Of a DNA stretch of 64,000 bases, positions 33,401-45,600 are shown one piece after another (the stretch's first letter is position 1; each line of letters starts with the position of its first letter). This DNA is from Branchiostoma floridae (taxonomy: Eukaryota > Chordata > Leptocardii > Amphioxiformes > Branchiostomatidae). The notes beneath the pieces were generated by a model that saw nothing but the letters and a program-made list of their open reading frames with translations, was not told the DNA's origin and did not search any database. The position numbers were made by a program, and so were the translations under genes. The stretch lies in assembly GCF_000003815.2 (NCBI RefSeq), contig NC_049996.1, forward strand, positions 18,231,763 to 18,295,762, read 5' to 3'.

Positions 33401-36400
33401 GTTACAGATTGTAGCCATGGTAACCTGTTCTGTATTACAGATTGTAGCCATGGTAACCTGTTCTGTATTACAGATTGTAGCCATGGTAACCTGTTCTGTA
33501 TTGCAGATTGTTGCCATGGTAACCTGTTCTGTGTTTCAGATCGTCGCCATGACTGGTAACAAGATCGACTCCCTGCCTGTGGAGATTGCTAACCTGAAGC
33601 GTGTCTTGTTGTGTTACAGATTACTAAACTCAGTAACCTGTTCTGTGTTTCAGATTGTAGCGATGACCGGTAACAAGATCGACTCCCTCCCCGTGGAGAT
33701 CGCTAACCTGAAGCGTGTTCAGCAGTTTGGGCTGAACCATAACCAGATGGACCACCTGCCGCTGGGGATGTGCTCCATGTACGACCTGCAGCTGCTCTCG
33801 CTGGAGGGCAACAGGATTCCTGAGCTGCCGTGAGTCATTTACTTCTTATTGTTATTATTGTTATTGTTATTGGGTGGGCCGACTACTCACTCTTTGCAGC
33901 CAGGGGCTGAATTGCAAGGAGCTTACAATGGGTGGGGCTAAATCGCAAGGGTCTGGAGCGAGCTGCCATTCGGCGCCACTCAGGTGACCTCAATACGACT
34001 GTCGCAAGTGTCTGGAGCGAGCTGCCATTCGGCACCACTCAGGTGACCTCAATACGACAGTAATTGCCCCAGGTGCGGCCAAGGTACTGTTTTTTGGATA
34101 ACTCATACCGCACCCTCGCACGTGTGGCGGGTTCTTTAACGTGCTTGAGGGGTGGCTCTCCTCAGACACGGTTTATTATTATTGGTTTGGCTGTTCAGCA
34201 CACACAGCCAGGGCTGCCCAACTAGTCTGGGGCTATTACAGAAGGTTAGCCCTAAATGATAGGGACAAGGAAGTGCACATTGAATTTGACATGAGCATCA
34301 AATGGCCACCAACACTTCGGTGTATGACACTGTCCTTGGTACTGAAACGATGATTTACTGAACATAAAAACAATTAGAAAATCGCCGAGCCACCGAAGTC
34401 TTCGAAGAAAGTCGTGTCCGGGTCCAAAAAAACGCGAAAATCGCGCTGGGACCCCAAAAACCGGAGCTGGAAACTACAGGAGGTGTTTACAGTATCGCTC
34501 AAAAAATTAGACTGATGCTCATGCGCGGCGAGGAATCATGGGTAACCCGTGACCTTTCAACTTTGGGAGCTACCAAGTGAGGCTACATGGGGGTGGTCAG
34601 GCTCAGATACACCTGAAGTCATTCACTGATTCAGTCTGCCTGACAACGAGGGATGCAGGAGACAATCTGGCTTGTGATACAACAATGTACATTACTGTCA
34701 AGGTCTTTCGTGCTTTGCTCTGACATGCAAGACAGGAATCTGTGGCAATCTTTGTGTCATCCCTCAGAGGATGACCTGAACTGAACTTGCACCTGGGAAA
34801 TTCCCTCAGCTTTTTTCAACAAGTGCAATGAACAGTGTCTAAAGAACTGTGACCCTTTCTAGTAGATTGAGCAAAACAGCCATGATACGAACTCCCAATC
34901 TCTTTGCCCAGCAGACGCAGTGTCACACACTACTTGTAACGCTTGTTCACCTTTATTCGCAGGGTAACCTATATCCGTCGTATTAAGCAAGATGGTATTT
35001 AGGGATATCAACTGGACGGACGATGGTTTCAAACTGTAATATGTTCAAAATAATGTAGTTTGAAACTATCGTCTGCCAACTTGATATCCCTAAATACCCA
35101 TTTCTGAAAGCAACGGATATAGGTTACCCCGCGGATATAGGTTACCCCATGTTATATGTTGGTAACGAGGTAATTTTCCCTCCCCAGGTCGGAGTTCTCC
35201 AACCTGGTTCACATCAAGCAGCTGGAGCTGAGCAGCAACTCCCTGGAGGACTTCCCAGACTGCCTCTGTGTGCTGGTCCAGCTGGAGTACCTGGGCATGA
35301 ACAACAACCAGGTCAGAGGTCACTCATGTCTACCAAAGTGTAGCTAAAAATTATGCAACTGACAGATTTTTACCAAACACATGTCATTGAGTATCATTTG
35401 TTTTTAACAAGTTTGGGTTTGGGTTTTTTAACACAGTTGTACCAATGCCACATGCATTTTAAAAGAAAATTTGCTATGAAATTGTATTAGTCAAGAAGTG
35501 AGAGAAAGACTCCTAATTAGTTTACTCTTTAGTTCTACTTTTTGTGAAGATTGTAGATTCATAAAGCTAGTACAGGGGCAGGTTGGGTGAGGGGTTTTCT
35601 ATTTTCCACATACCTTATCCTTCTCCCCATCCTGGTCTTTCATAGGCACATGGGGCATGTGTGGCGCTCGGAATATTTTACTATTCATCAAGTTTGTTGT
35701 TATTTATGTCTGTGTGTATATGATGTATCTGTGTCCTGTAGGTCGACCAGGTCCCAGCTGAGATCTCACATCTACGGAAACTCCGAGTTTTTCTTCTCAA
35801 CGGAAACCAGTTCAGGGACCTACCCAAGGAGGTAAGCACAAACAACTTGTGAATGAGCAAGACAATCTAATGTCTTTGTTCTTAGATTGAAGAAAATAGT
35901 GCTGATGAGATTAGTATCAATTTGCATCAAAGAGTAGTTACTCAAGCAACTGGCCATGAATATGATTTTTGGATCTTCCAAAATCATAAATCATGAAGCC
36001 AAAAAGAAATTGCTCAAGCAACTGGATGATGGATGATGTTGGATTTGGACTCAAATTGTACCCAGTTGCTTATCTTATTACCTGGATGTCTATCCTTCAT
36101 TGATAGATACCAATTTGAATACTGAATCTGAGGGGGAAAATTTGTACTTTGATTCACACAGTTTCAGGGAGTGAATATAGACAGAATCCATTTTTCCTCC
36201 CTTGTCATCTTGCTCATTTGCTGAATGTTTGCAAGGAAATATCCTGAATAACCAACAAAATAAATTGATTCAGCATGAAAGAACTGAACTGAGGAGTTTT
36301 TCTGTGTTTTTTTTTGCCATTGTTGGGATTCTCCAGATATGCACCTTAAGGAAGCTGGAACGTCTTGGCCTGTCCCGTAACCTCATTACCAAGGTCGCAG

Positions 36401-39400
36401 TAGAGGTCAAGAAGTTGGACAACCTGACGGAACTCAGTCTGAACCACAACCAGTTCACGGACTTCCCTACACAGGTATGTCTTAATGCTGGTTGTAACTC
36501 TGTCCTTATCAAAACCTGACAAAATTCTTGACCACAACCAATTCATGGAGTTCTCTCACATGTATCATAGACTCTTGAATCCTGACCATAACCCTAACCC
36601 TAAAACTCAAGGAACCCAGTCTTTATGATTACAATGTATTTACATTATGTTACCTTCATAGAATTGCCCTCACACGTTGGGCTTGTTTTAATGTTTTCTG
36701 TACACATTCAACTGCATATACATTTTGTATTCTCAATTCAAGTCAACGAATCACTGTTAAAATTACCGAGGGGATGCAGAAGACAATAAAAACTCTGTCT
36801 TTCAATGGGAACCTTAAACATTTATGTTCAGTATGCAAGCTTGGAAAAATATCTGTTCCAAAGTTCACTAAGTATTATTCTCTAATAGTATAGCCTGCCA
36901 ATGGATAATTTTACCACTGATTCTATAAAGTCCCTATGAACACCTGTGTGCTAATTCTCCACCTGTGTTGTCCAGGTGTGCTACATTCCCAACCTGCAGC
37001 TGCTGACCTTTGACCAGTCAGGTGGGCCAGGTGTGCAGTCATTGCCGGACGAGATCGCCGAGCTTCAGCATGTGACAGAACTGGTGCTGGACAACAACAA
37101 CATCATGGCACTCCCCACTGTTATGGGTGAGTCTCAGTAGGACATTAGGATAAGCTTTATTCCTGACACTCTTTATTTGTAATACTGTAGATCCCATTGG
37201 GCGTGGGGACCAGGAAATTGCACCAGTACAAAACCGTTTGTGTTTCTGGGACTGGTCAGAGAAAAAAATCAGTGGATCGGATTTTGGACAGATTAGAGAA
37301 TGAACAGATTATTTCAGTATATCGGCAGGCAACCACATGTCTTGGAGCTAACCAAAGAAGACTCCTGCAGAAATCCTTATAACCTTACTGTTTCCCCCCC
37401 AGGAACCATGGACACTTTTTTACGTTATCTTTTGTCAAATTAGTACAAAATAGGAGTCTGTATTCTGAGGAGATCCTAATAAACTGTCTGTTTTCCCCAG
37501 GAACCATGTCCAACCTCCTGCACCTGTCCCTAGCCAATAACCAGCTGATGTTTGTGCCGGAGAGCCTGTGTGAGTTGCCGCAGCTGCGCAGCCTGCAGCT
37601 GCAGGGGAACCAGCTGCAGCGACTGCCCAACAACTTCGGACACCTGGCCAGAGGTGGGTAGTGTTTCACCTTGTAGGTTACGGCTAACAATCTATTCCTG
37701 GGTTGTGTTAGTACGGAGTACAGATATGTGTGCTCGACTTCAGGCCGGTAGAAGAGATCGTATTACTTCAGGTCTCACTTTCTGGAGAGCACATCCTATT
37801 CAATATTCATGTTTGGGCTATACTAAGATACATAGAGTGGAGGGGTGCTAACAGCTGTCTTACTCTCCTAACAAGTAGAGCTGGATTACTGTTTACTCAT
37901 CGCTGAGTTTGAGTTTATTGAGTTTATCAAGATGCCCTTTAGTGGAGCTACTCTTTCAGGGCTTTCAATGATGAAAGCACAGATAATACAAAAAACAGAT
38001 CTGCAAACAGGAACAGTCTAATAACACACAGATCAGACTCATATACAAATGCAGACTTGAAGTTTGAAGTAACGAAGTGAGGTCAAAGGTCATACTAAAA
38101 TATACACTAAAAACCATCAAGATCCATAATGTTCGTGGTTTGCTAATTCACCGCAAACATTTTTCCATGGCAGTAAGAGACTACAGTGCAATTGTATGGC
38201 GCTACCGCAAACTTTGAACCACCGCGAATAGTCCTTTTTCCCGCTACCGCGAAATTAAATCTCTGCAAACCTAACTGCATTTACAATATAAATCTGGCAA
38301 TTGTGTAAGTTAATGGAAAAGAGCTTTGATCAACATATTCTGTTTGACACTTAAAATGTCATACTGTTCCCAGAGGTTGAGCTGAATCTGACAGGAAACC
38401 CGCTGATGAGACCCCCCACGGTGGTGTGCGACGGAGGGAAGGTCACCCCCATTGGGCGATACCTGAAGAAGGCGGAACAGAGGGACGGTAGGTCATCTGC
38501 AGAGTTCACCTTTCACCTTTGACATTTTCCCAGTAGTTAAACTACAATATCGACCATCTCTCATACGATGGAGAACATGGATGATGCACTGTATTTATGT
38601 ATTATCTAATCTTACTTTCTGTACTTTATTTTTATGTGCAAATGAATTTAATCAAAATCAATTAATGGCTTTTAAATTTTTGACAAGTAGTGTACCCATT
38701 TCTTCTTCTTCGTTATTATGTGCTTAACCTCATTAGGCTGAGGGCTTCAAGCATGGTATGTGGGACGTACAAAAGCCTGTAAGTTTTCATCCACTCACAC
38801 TGGGAAGGACCCTTACTCTTTCCGATAAGTGTGGCAGGTTCTTTTACGTGCCCTGGGTGTGGATCTCCCCAAACATGGGACCTTCATCTACTTCCTATCC
38901 GAGGGACGGCCCTCGCTGAAGCTTAAGGTACTCATTTTTCACCAGAGTGAGGTGAGGAAACCCGTGTAAAGTGCCTTTCCTAGGGCCACAAGAGCGGTGA
39001 CACAGCCGGTTTCGAACCTCGAAGTCCTTATTGTTTCTGTTGTCCTCCACAGAACTGCTGCTACAGAAGATGGTGCAGTGTGTCCAAACCTCTATCACCA
39101 CTAAAGATGTCTACACAACAGTACTGCCCAAACTCAGACTACCCAAGGTGGGTTCCACTGTTTGACTAGGAGACAGTGTTATACAATCTATGATAGAGAT
39201 AAAGACAAAGGTTAACTAATTTAAAGTACTACTGCTGACCAATAGCTTACTTGAGGCATGTGTGTGGGCAGGTGGTTGCTTTTCACTGTGTCTAGTGCAC
39301 GGTATTGGAAGGCGGAGCCCATCCCTCTCCTTCCACTGCCTTTTACCTCCTCAGCCGAGGTTAGCTACCCATTTTTACACTAGGTCCTGGTTAGTGGTGG

Positions 39401-39731
39401 AATTGTCAACGCAAAACTTTGAAAATAAAACAGCCGTAAATTTGTAGTCGATAAGTATATCAATGAAAAACTTCACAGCAGAGTTCAGACTGTTACTCTT
39501 TTTTAACAAGTATTTCTTTCCCAGGATGCCCTGGAGGTTCTGGCAGGAATGGGTCGTCACGCGCCAATCCCGGACAAGCTGCGGGTTGCCATGGCGAGGT
39601 GGAAGGAGCTGCAGGCCACGCCCGCGGCCGGCGTGGAGCGCCTGATCAGGATCTTTGACGTTCTGGACATTCAGGACATTCTGGGCAAACTGAAAACAAT
39701 GAAGATCAGGGCACAGCAGCATAGGTTATAG
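27472..39731 (+). CDS. Leucine-rich repeat protein, LRRD1/SHOC2-like (16 exons, 750 aa)
   Basis: Exons: 27472-27552, 28060-28224, 28936-29078, 30014-30169, 30854-31013, 31564-31686, 32238-32414, 33654-33829, 35188-35311, 35742-35831, 36337-36474, 36976-37126, 37501-37653, 38374-38487, 39053-39147 and 39525-39731. Total 2253 nt, all phases consistent. There is no signal peptide or membrane segment, so it is probably cytoplasmic. After a 27-residue leader, about 24 leucine-rich repeats of 23 residues run to about residue 630 (typical units LPDEVCSLQQLEVLGLNDNEITSLP-like, LxxLxLxxNxLxxLP). They are followed by a 120-residue Lys/Leu-rich C-terminus (LRVAMARWKELQA, RLIRIFDVLDIQDIL) that looks helical and could be a death-fold-like domain. 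Such proteins are usually scaffolds in signalling; the partner is unknown. Orthology to vertebrate LRRD1 is a guess. The acceptor at 29903 is an in-frame alternative for exon 4. Confidence 0.9.
29283..29658 (-). mobile_element. Non-autonomous DNA element with GTTCTCCCCAGA termini, copy 2
   Basis: Inverted relative of 26894-27274. It starts GTTCTCCCCAGA and ends TTTGGGGAGGAC, with one arm slightly decayed. Shared inner text includes TGCAATGACAGAGGGTGTCA, then AAATACTACAAGTATAAT. It lies in LRR intron 3. Confidence 0.75.
29903..30013 (+). repeat. In-frame partial duplicate of LRR exon 4
   Basis: CTGCAG|GTATGCGAACAGAAAC at 29903 copies the start of exon 4 (CTGCAG|TTATGCCAATAGGAAC at 30014). The copy is 111 nt, exactly 37 codons, and stays open into exon 4. 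Use of this acceptor would add one leucine-rich repeat plus a short Leu/Pro/Ser linker. Confidence 0.75.
30340..30853 (+). repeat. Minisatellite leading into the acceptor of LRR exon 5
   Basis: About 20 diverged units of roughly 25 bp of the form CTGCTGTTCTAACATGGTCT run up to CCTGCTGTTCCCCAG, the real acceptor. The repeat unit therefore contains the polypyrimidine tract. Inside it, 30535-30597 is an isolated reverse copy of the 56-bp unit that forms the array at 48.8-49.75 kb. Confidence 0.7.
31014..31147 (+). repeat. Two 67-bp copies of the LRR exon 5 donor boundary
   Basis: Units 31014-31080 and 31081-31147 each comprise GTAAATCAG, intron sequence, and the last 40 or so bases of exon 5 ending TGCCTGTTCAG or TGCCTGTACAG, again followed by GTAAAT. 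Use of the later donors meets TAA within the first unit. Confidence 0.8.
31225..31563 (+). repeat. Minisatellite leading into the acceptor of LRR exon 6
   Basis: About 15 units of roughly 23 bp with consensus near CCTGACCTGTCCTTGACCTT end in TTTGCCCTGCAG, the real exon 6 acceptor at 31563. It is a pyrimidine-rich array in the sense strand. Confidence 0.75.
31846..32237 (+). repeat. Decayed copies of the start of LRR exon 7
   Basis: Three copies precede the true exon at 32238. One runs from about 31852 (GACCTGCCAGATGAGATTGG). One, at about 31970-32030, lacks its acceptor (AGCTGCCTAGAAACATTAGG). One runs from about 32099 (GTTCTTCCTGATGAGATTAG). Divergence rises with distance from the exon. Each encodes part of the ISELSCLETLGLDSNRLKAL repeat. 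Confidence 0.75.
32816..33653 (+). repeat. Array of LRR exon 8 starts and 33-bp acceptor units
   Basis: Five decoy copies of the first 65 or so bases of exon 8 (encoding IVAMTGNKIDSLPVEIANL then KRV) begin at 32816, 32931, 33145, 33326 and 33540. Each is preceded by AG. Between them are about a dozen 33-bp units, ATTGTAGCCATGGTAACCTG then TTCTGTATTACAG, each combining the exon start with an acceptor. The copy at 33540 is 114 nt (38 codons) upstream of the real acceptor and remains open, so it could be spliced in frame. The 33326 copy is out of frame. Confidence 0.85.
33835..35187 (+). other. LRR intron 8: repeats, no exon seen
   Basis: Starts with a TTATTG run. A 60-bp direct repeat (GTCTGGAGCGAGCTGCCATT at 33953 and 34011) follows. 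Next is a stretch with GCGGGTTCTTTAACGTGC that recurs in diverged form near 38830. A foldback element is at 34965. No coding exon is evident. Confidence 0.5.
34965..35151. mobile_element. Foldback MITE with GGGTAACCTATATCCG termini
   Basis: GGGTAACCTATATCCG at the left is matched by CGGATATAGGTTACCCC near 35117-35133. The arms extend through TATTTAGGGATATCAA and AGTTTGAAACTATCGTC. The right terminus is then repeated once more (CGGATATAGGTTACCCC to 35151). Confidence 0.7.
38135..38285. mobile_element. MITE with TACTGTAAATGCA-type termini, copy 3
   Basis: Shares CCGCTACCGCGAAATTAAAT and AACCACCGCGAATA with copies 1 and 2, and ends near AACTGCATTTACAATA. It lies in LRR intron 13. Confidence 0.6.
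38925..39030 (-). mobile_element. tRNA-related SINE-like element, copy 3 (truncated)
   Basis: Contains GGTACTCATTTTTCACCAGA, GTGTAAAGTGCCTTTCC and a B-box remnant GGTTCGAAAC on the minus strand, but lacks the A-box end. It abuts the acceptor of LRR exon 15, so the insertion seems to have replaced the upstream tract of that intron. Confidence 0.55.
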
Positions 39732-39739
39732 GGCAGGGG

Positions 39740-42630
39740 CCACAGGTTATATGACAGGGGTCACAGGTCATGGTAGCGTAGGTCAGAGGTCAGTTTGTAG
39801 GACATTCAGGACATTCTGGGCAAGCTCAAAACCATGAAGATCACTGAGAAACCGAGAAGACAAAGTGAATTACAGACCACGAAATTTTGTTACCAAGGAG
39901 ACAAAGTGAATTATAGTTACTGTATTGGAGCAGTGAAAAGAGTCTATTTTCAACTTTTACTGAATTCATAGGCTTTATATTTACTATATGCTCTAAACAG
40001 AATGTAGTTACTTAGGGCATCTGTAGTTTGCCAAGGATGCTGCTTTAGTGCTCTAATGCTAACTTTTAACATGATGTGGAAATGTTTTACAAGCCATAGG
40101 AACAGATCTTTGTATCCTACTTATACAACTTAATATGTTAAAGCTAGAGGAAAGTTTCCGGTCCATCAGTAGAATATCCTGAATGTGCAGAACGTGGGAG
40201 GTCCTGACCAGCTCTCCATGCAGATCAACTTCATCTGAAAACTTCAAGACGTCTGCAAGACTTCTTTGGACAAGATCTACAGTTGTGAAGGAACTCCATG
40301 AAGCAGTTATTCGAACAATTGGATATGATTTTGGAAACGGTCAGATGTTTAAGACAGCCATTTGGCATCTTTCGTGACATTTGAACTTTGACATGATGAG
40401 GCAACATTAGAAGTTGATAAGCAACTTTTGATGGCAATCCAAATGCCATAAACAGCAAATGTAACATTGTCGGAAAACTTTGATGACTTTTTTTGACCTA
40501 GTTATTGCTAAACCTTAAAAATGGCTTATTTCGAATTCTAAATAACTGTACCTCTTAGCAGCCATAGCTGAATTGCGTGTAACTATTTCACATTATTACT
40601 TTAATATGTAAATATTTAAACTTGCCAAATGAAATTCTATGAATGAATTCTACTACCATCTTCAATTCTTCATCACCACTTATGAGTGCTATACTGTAAA
40701 GCTTTTTGTGGAAAGACTAGTTAGGTTTGACATGTAATGTTAGTGCGAGTTTGCTGCTATCTGATATATATATGATATGTACAAGTGGAACAAAGTTTTA
40801 AAGTATCCCATCCCAGTATGTATCCTGACTTGTTGGCTTTTTACCAACGAGTTGCCATTTTTTGTCCTTATGTTCTAGTTACGCCATATCGATTTGATCA
40901 ATATACGTTATAGGGACGGTGGTCATGGAAATTCTGATCCTTTGTGTTCAAAGAAAGTTTAGCATTGTACTATGATTATTACCAACACACTCAGACAAAC
41001 TTTAGAAAAGTATGAATGAAATTTTGAATTATAATTTAAGAAAACTATCAATGAAACTTTGCCTTAAACAATGACATTTTACAGTATGGGATATGAAAAA
41101 AATGCAGTATAAAGTCTGGGCAGAAACTAATTATAGATAATTCATTCTTTGAGAAAGTTATATTTTTTATCATGCAGTTTGTTGAATAGAATGTGTGTTG
41201 TGATCTTTGTTAACTATTGAACCACATGTATATATTTTTTCATTCACAAAAGTCACAGTGCAGTAACAATCCAATAAAATCTAAACTACCACTATCTTTT
41301 GCGTCGATGTATGGATTATTCGTCTACAAGGCTCGCTATGAGTGTAAATACATAACTCACTGTACACCAGGCTATCATCTTATATATCGGGATTTATCTT
41401 ACTATTCAAGAATAGTAAATAATAAGTTCTTTATAACATGTGACAACCCCTACATGGTATACCTATCAATGTATCAATGGATGTCATACTTTGCACCCGG
41501 TACAATTGTTGTGCAATAATGTCAATCAAATCATGTTAGCCAGGCTTGTCAAGCTAGTGAACATGTTAAAACTTTGGGTAACTCGTAACGAGTTGCTCCC
41601 TTGCTCTAATTTCCTCCCTTGCTGCATGTATTTTCCTCTCATCCTCTAAATTCCTCTCATCTTCTAATGATTTTAGGCCGGCGCCATCACCTTTAAATCA
41701 ATGGTTAGACTGCCGGGCCGGGGCGGCAATACTTGTCGATAGACATTTTCAGAGAAAACGTGGCTCTTAAAACGTGATAGTCCGACTGTGTAGCACTGTA
41801 CATGTGTGGTGCAAGGGCTATGAAACGGAGATGGTCACCGCCTTTAGACCCCGATAGGTGGGAATGATTTCGGTGTAACCTATAATCTACCTAACATCAC
41901 AACCTATTTACGTTTGTTCTGTATATATAAAGAAGATTGCTTGTTGTAAGAATGATTTGTAGAGTCTTAAGAAGTGGATGGAGCGTTTCAAGTGTTTCTT
42001 AAAGTACGTTCTGTTCCTCAACGATAGCCTCTGAGTGACCAGGTCAAACCCCGGGTAACTCTGTCGACAGAAGCAGGGGTCACCTGTTGGTCAGCTTTGA
42101 TAAGTGCCGAGATAACAGGTACACAACAACAACTGAAGTGTGGCGACACAACAGCAAATTTACCAACTTATTTGGTGTTAAATTAGCACACATAATGTTG
42201 TTCGTGGCCTGCCTTATTGGAATCCAACATAGTGTTGCATTCTTACAATGCCTACAACTGGACGAATCTTTTAACACAACATACTGCAAAGCATCCGCGC
42301 CCACCCATGAGTAGGTAATGGGACGTCTAAAATGTAAATATGACCGTATTGTTTGCATATCCCTGGTAAACAGTAGAGGGAGACCAGCGAATGTATTTTA
42401 ATCAACGGAGGTTGCATTTTCCATGAGTTTTTAACCCATTCATGACGTTTCATCAGAAAATACATCCAACCTTGTTAGGGCTAGTCGGCTGATGATGATA
42501 CCAGTCTAGTAAAAGTCGCGCCACGTCTGGCTTCCTCACACCTGCTGATTCACCTGATCGCTGCAAACAGTTGAGGGCATAGGTCGCCTGGGTCTCATCT
42601 AACTGGGTCACCCACTGCATCTGTGAGAAA
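39740..42630 (+). other. LRR gene 3' region and intergenic DNA
   Basis: The 3' UTR first repeats part of the last exon (GACATTCAGGACATTCTGGG again at about 39802). It then continues through AT-rich sequence to AATAAA at 41273-41278, a possible polyadenylation signal. From 41.3 to 42.6 kb I see no gene. TATATATAA lies near 41921, about 700 bp before the first P450, and may be incidental. Confidence 0.4.
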
Positions 42631-45600
42631 ATGGCCGGTGCTGTCCAATGGGTTTTCCCGTTTTCTGGGCTGACCCTGCAGACGTTTATTGTCTTCTGCG
42701 CGACTTTCCTCCTGGCATGTGTCGTCTTCAAGCGGTCCCGAAACCTGCCTCCTTACCCAGCAGGACGCGTGCCTATTCTCGGGCACCTCCTCGCCTTGGG
42801 CCGAGAACCGCCACTAAAACTAACGGCGTGGAGGCGGCAGTACGGGGACGTCTTCACCGTCAGGATGGGGATGGAAGATGTGGTGGTTCTGAACGGCTAC
42901 ACTGCCGTCAAGGACGCGCTCGTGGACAGGTCCGAGCTGTTCGCGTCGAAGGCACCAATGTACCAGGTTGATGTGATGCTTGGTTTCGGAAAAGGTAAAG
43001 TTCTATTTACTATATTTCTTTCTCAACAAAAGTCGTAGTATACTATGGGACATTCTATGGACAGTGGTGGGCCATGGGTCCGTTTGCAGTTGTCTTGAAT
43101 AGGGCAGGAAAGCGGTTCTATCGTGCCCCGACTGAAAATTGTACGCTGTATAATTGTTCCGTGCTGTCTCACTGAATGGCAGTGTCCTCTAGATGGCAAT
43201 ATTAAATTGGTATGAGACGTGACACGGGTTACAGGTCGTATACCCACGTTAGTTATATTTCAGCCATACCATAGGTATGGTGAAATATATTGTATTCGTA
43301 ATGTTTCTTCTTTCTTTCTCCTGTCAAATCTTCGGAACACGGTATCTCTGTTGTTCCTAAACCGATTGACTTTTAATTTGGCACAAGGGTAGAATGGGCC
43401 AATACCCCCAGAAGGTTTTTTTCATTTTTTTTCATATCTGCCTTTAAAATGATTTTATTAAGGTTTTTTGGTCATCTTAAGACCAAAACTGTATATTTGG
43501 GCGCCCTGTACCCTGGTATTATAACCGAATGAGCTGAAATTTGGCACAGATGTTCCTTGATTATTCCCCCATATAGATTCAATACCACTTTTGGTCTACA
43601 GTATAACGAAATGCTTATTTTTGCGATTTTTTGGTTATTTTTTGACCCAAAAAGGACACTTTTGACTCCTGTACCTTGGTTTTAGAACCGGATGACCTGA
43701 AATTTAGTATAGGAGTGCCCTAGACATTTGCGCACATGGATTCATTAACAGTTGAGGCATACAGTACAACAAAATGCTTAATTTTGCGATTATTTGGCCA
43801 TTTTATGACCAAAAAGTACACTTTTGGCTCTTTTGCTCTGGTTTTAAAACCAAATGACCTAAATTTTGGTAAAATGGTGCACTAGATATTTTTTCAAATG
43901 ACACATGTATAATTTTTGTCATAGACTACGTCAAAATGATATATTTTGGGATTTTTTTCTGTCATTTTCCAATAGCCAGAGGGGTCAATGACCTTAAGGT
44001 CGTTGACCCCAGCTGCAGATTGCACCTACTGGCATATATGTCTATTTAATCTAATTAGATAGGTAACCAATCACTTAGCCTGAACTGAATCTATATCCTA
44101 AAGAGGGGGGGGGGGGGTGACAGCCAATCAGCGAGCCCGGTATCATCTGGAACAGTCCATTCTTACACGGAGGCTTCCGTGTAAGAATGACTTCCGTCTT
44201 TCAGTGGGTATATTTTTGGACAGGTCTATTTTGCAGTTTTACAGAAGGTGTGCTGGAAGATTCTATTCTCGCACGGAGGGTTTTTTTTTTTAAATTCATA
44301 TTTTGGACTTTGGTGACTTCTAGTTTGTCAAAGTCTTTCAGTAGGGTTATTTTTGGACTGGTCTAGTTTGCAATTTTAAATGGGTGTGCTGGAAGAGTCC
44401 ATTCTTGCATGGAGGGGGCTTTTTTAAAAAATCCATTGGCTTTTTTTAAAATCCAGTTTTTGGACTTCAGTGATTATGTCAAAGTCCTATTTTAGCGGAT
44501 GTATTTTTGGACTGCTCTACTTTACATGGAAGAGTCCATTTTTTTGCACACAGAAGGGGGATTTTTTCAAATTCAGTTTGGATGGGTGATGATTCAAAAT
44601 TCAATTTTTAGTGGAAGTGGTTTTAGACTGGTCTATTATACCTTTTCATGCACTGGGACCTTTTTTGCTAAATTCAATTTTGGATTTGGTTTCTTATTCA
44701 AAAGGCCAAGGTTTCAGTGGGAGTATTTCTGGACTGGTCTATTGTGCAAATTCACATAGGGTGCACTGGAGTCCATTCTTGAACGGGGGAATTTTGTAAG
44801 ATTCATTTTTGGGTTAAACCGTCATTAGTAAAAGTGATTTTTCAAATGGGTGATTTTGAAATAGTCTATTGTTGCATGGGGAGGGAGATGGCTGAAATAT
44901 GCTGTATTTGCTCTCAAGCAAATGTCGGCCTTTCTAGTTTACATTTCGAGCTAACCAAATGCCTGTACACTGACTCACTAGATTATGGTGTCCTCTCAGT
45001 GGTATATAACAATACAAGGTGTGACATATATATATATAATTATACCTTTGCTTCTGTAGACATATTTTCTGCCAGCTGGGGTTCCGAGTTCAGACAGAGG
45101 AAGAGGTTTGCCACCACCGTCCTGAAGAACCTGGGCATGAGGGTCGGCCGTGGCAGCATCGAGGGCAACATCCGAGAGGAAGCAAACTGTCTCCGGAACA
45201 GGGTAAGATGAAACAATGGAAATCAATGTATGATCCTGAGATCCGTTATCAGGCAAATCGTTTGGGATATAGTATTGGAGGCATTTTAGTAATAAATATG
45301 TGGTAATTACTTTTGTTATTGACTATTGTTTCTTGAGTTATTTTTCGATGTAGATTATGCAGTCAATGATTACATTCGTTTTTAGGTAAGAAACTATTTC
45401 ATAATTCGTTTGTTTGAAAACAAAAATGGCAACGCTATAATTGCAGCCTACGAAGTCGATGTACATAGTACTAGTGCGTACGTCTCACCAACTCCTTAAA
45501 AGACCGTTTCCATCTGGAAAAAAAACTCATCACTTTGACAAAAACAGTTCTGTTCAGATTGCAGAAAACGACGGACAGCCCTTTGACATCGCTCATGACG

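Noticed and set aside
41921-41930. TATATATAA as the TATA box of P450 copy A
   Set aside because: It lies about 700 bases before the start codon with no leader exon evident. AT-rich runs of this kind are frequent here.
42648-42971. Arg-rich alternate frames in P450 exon 1 (also 50605-50904 and 57942-58196)
   Set aside because: They are off-frame shadows of the conserved, GC-rich first exon, and they recur only because the exons are nearly identical.
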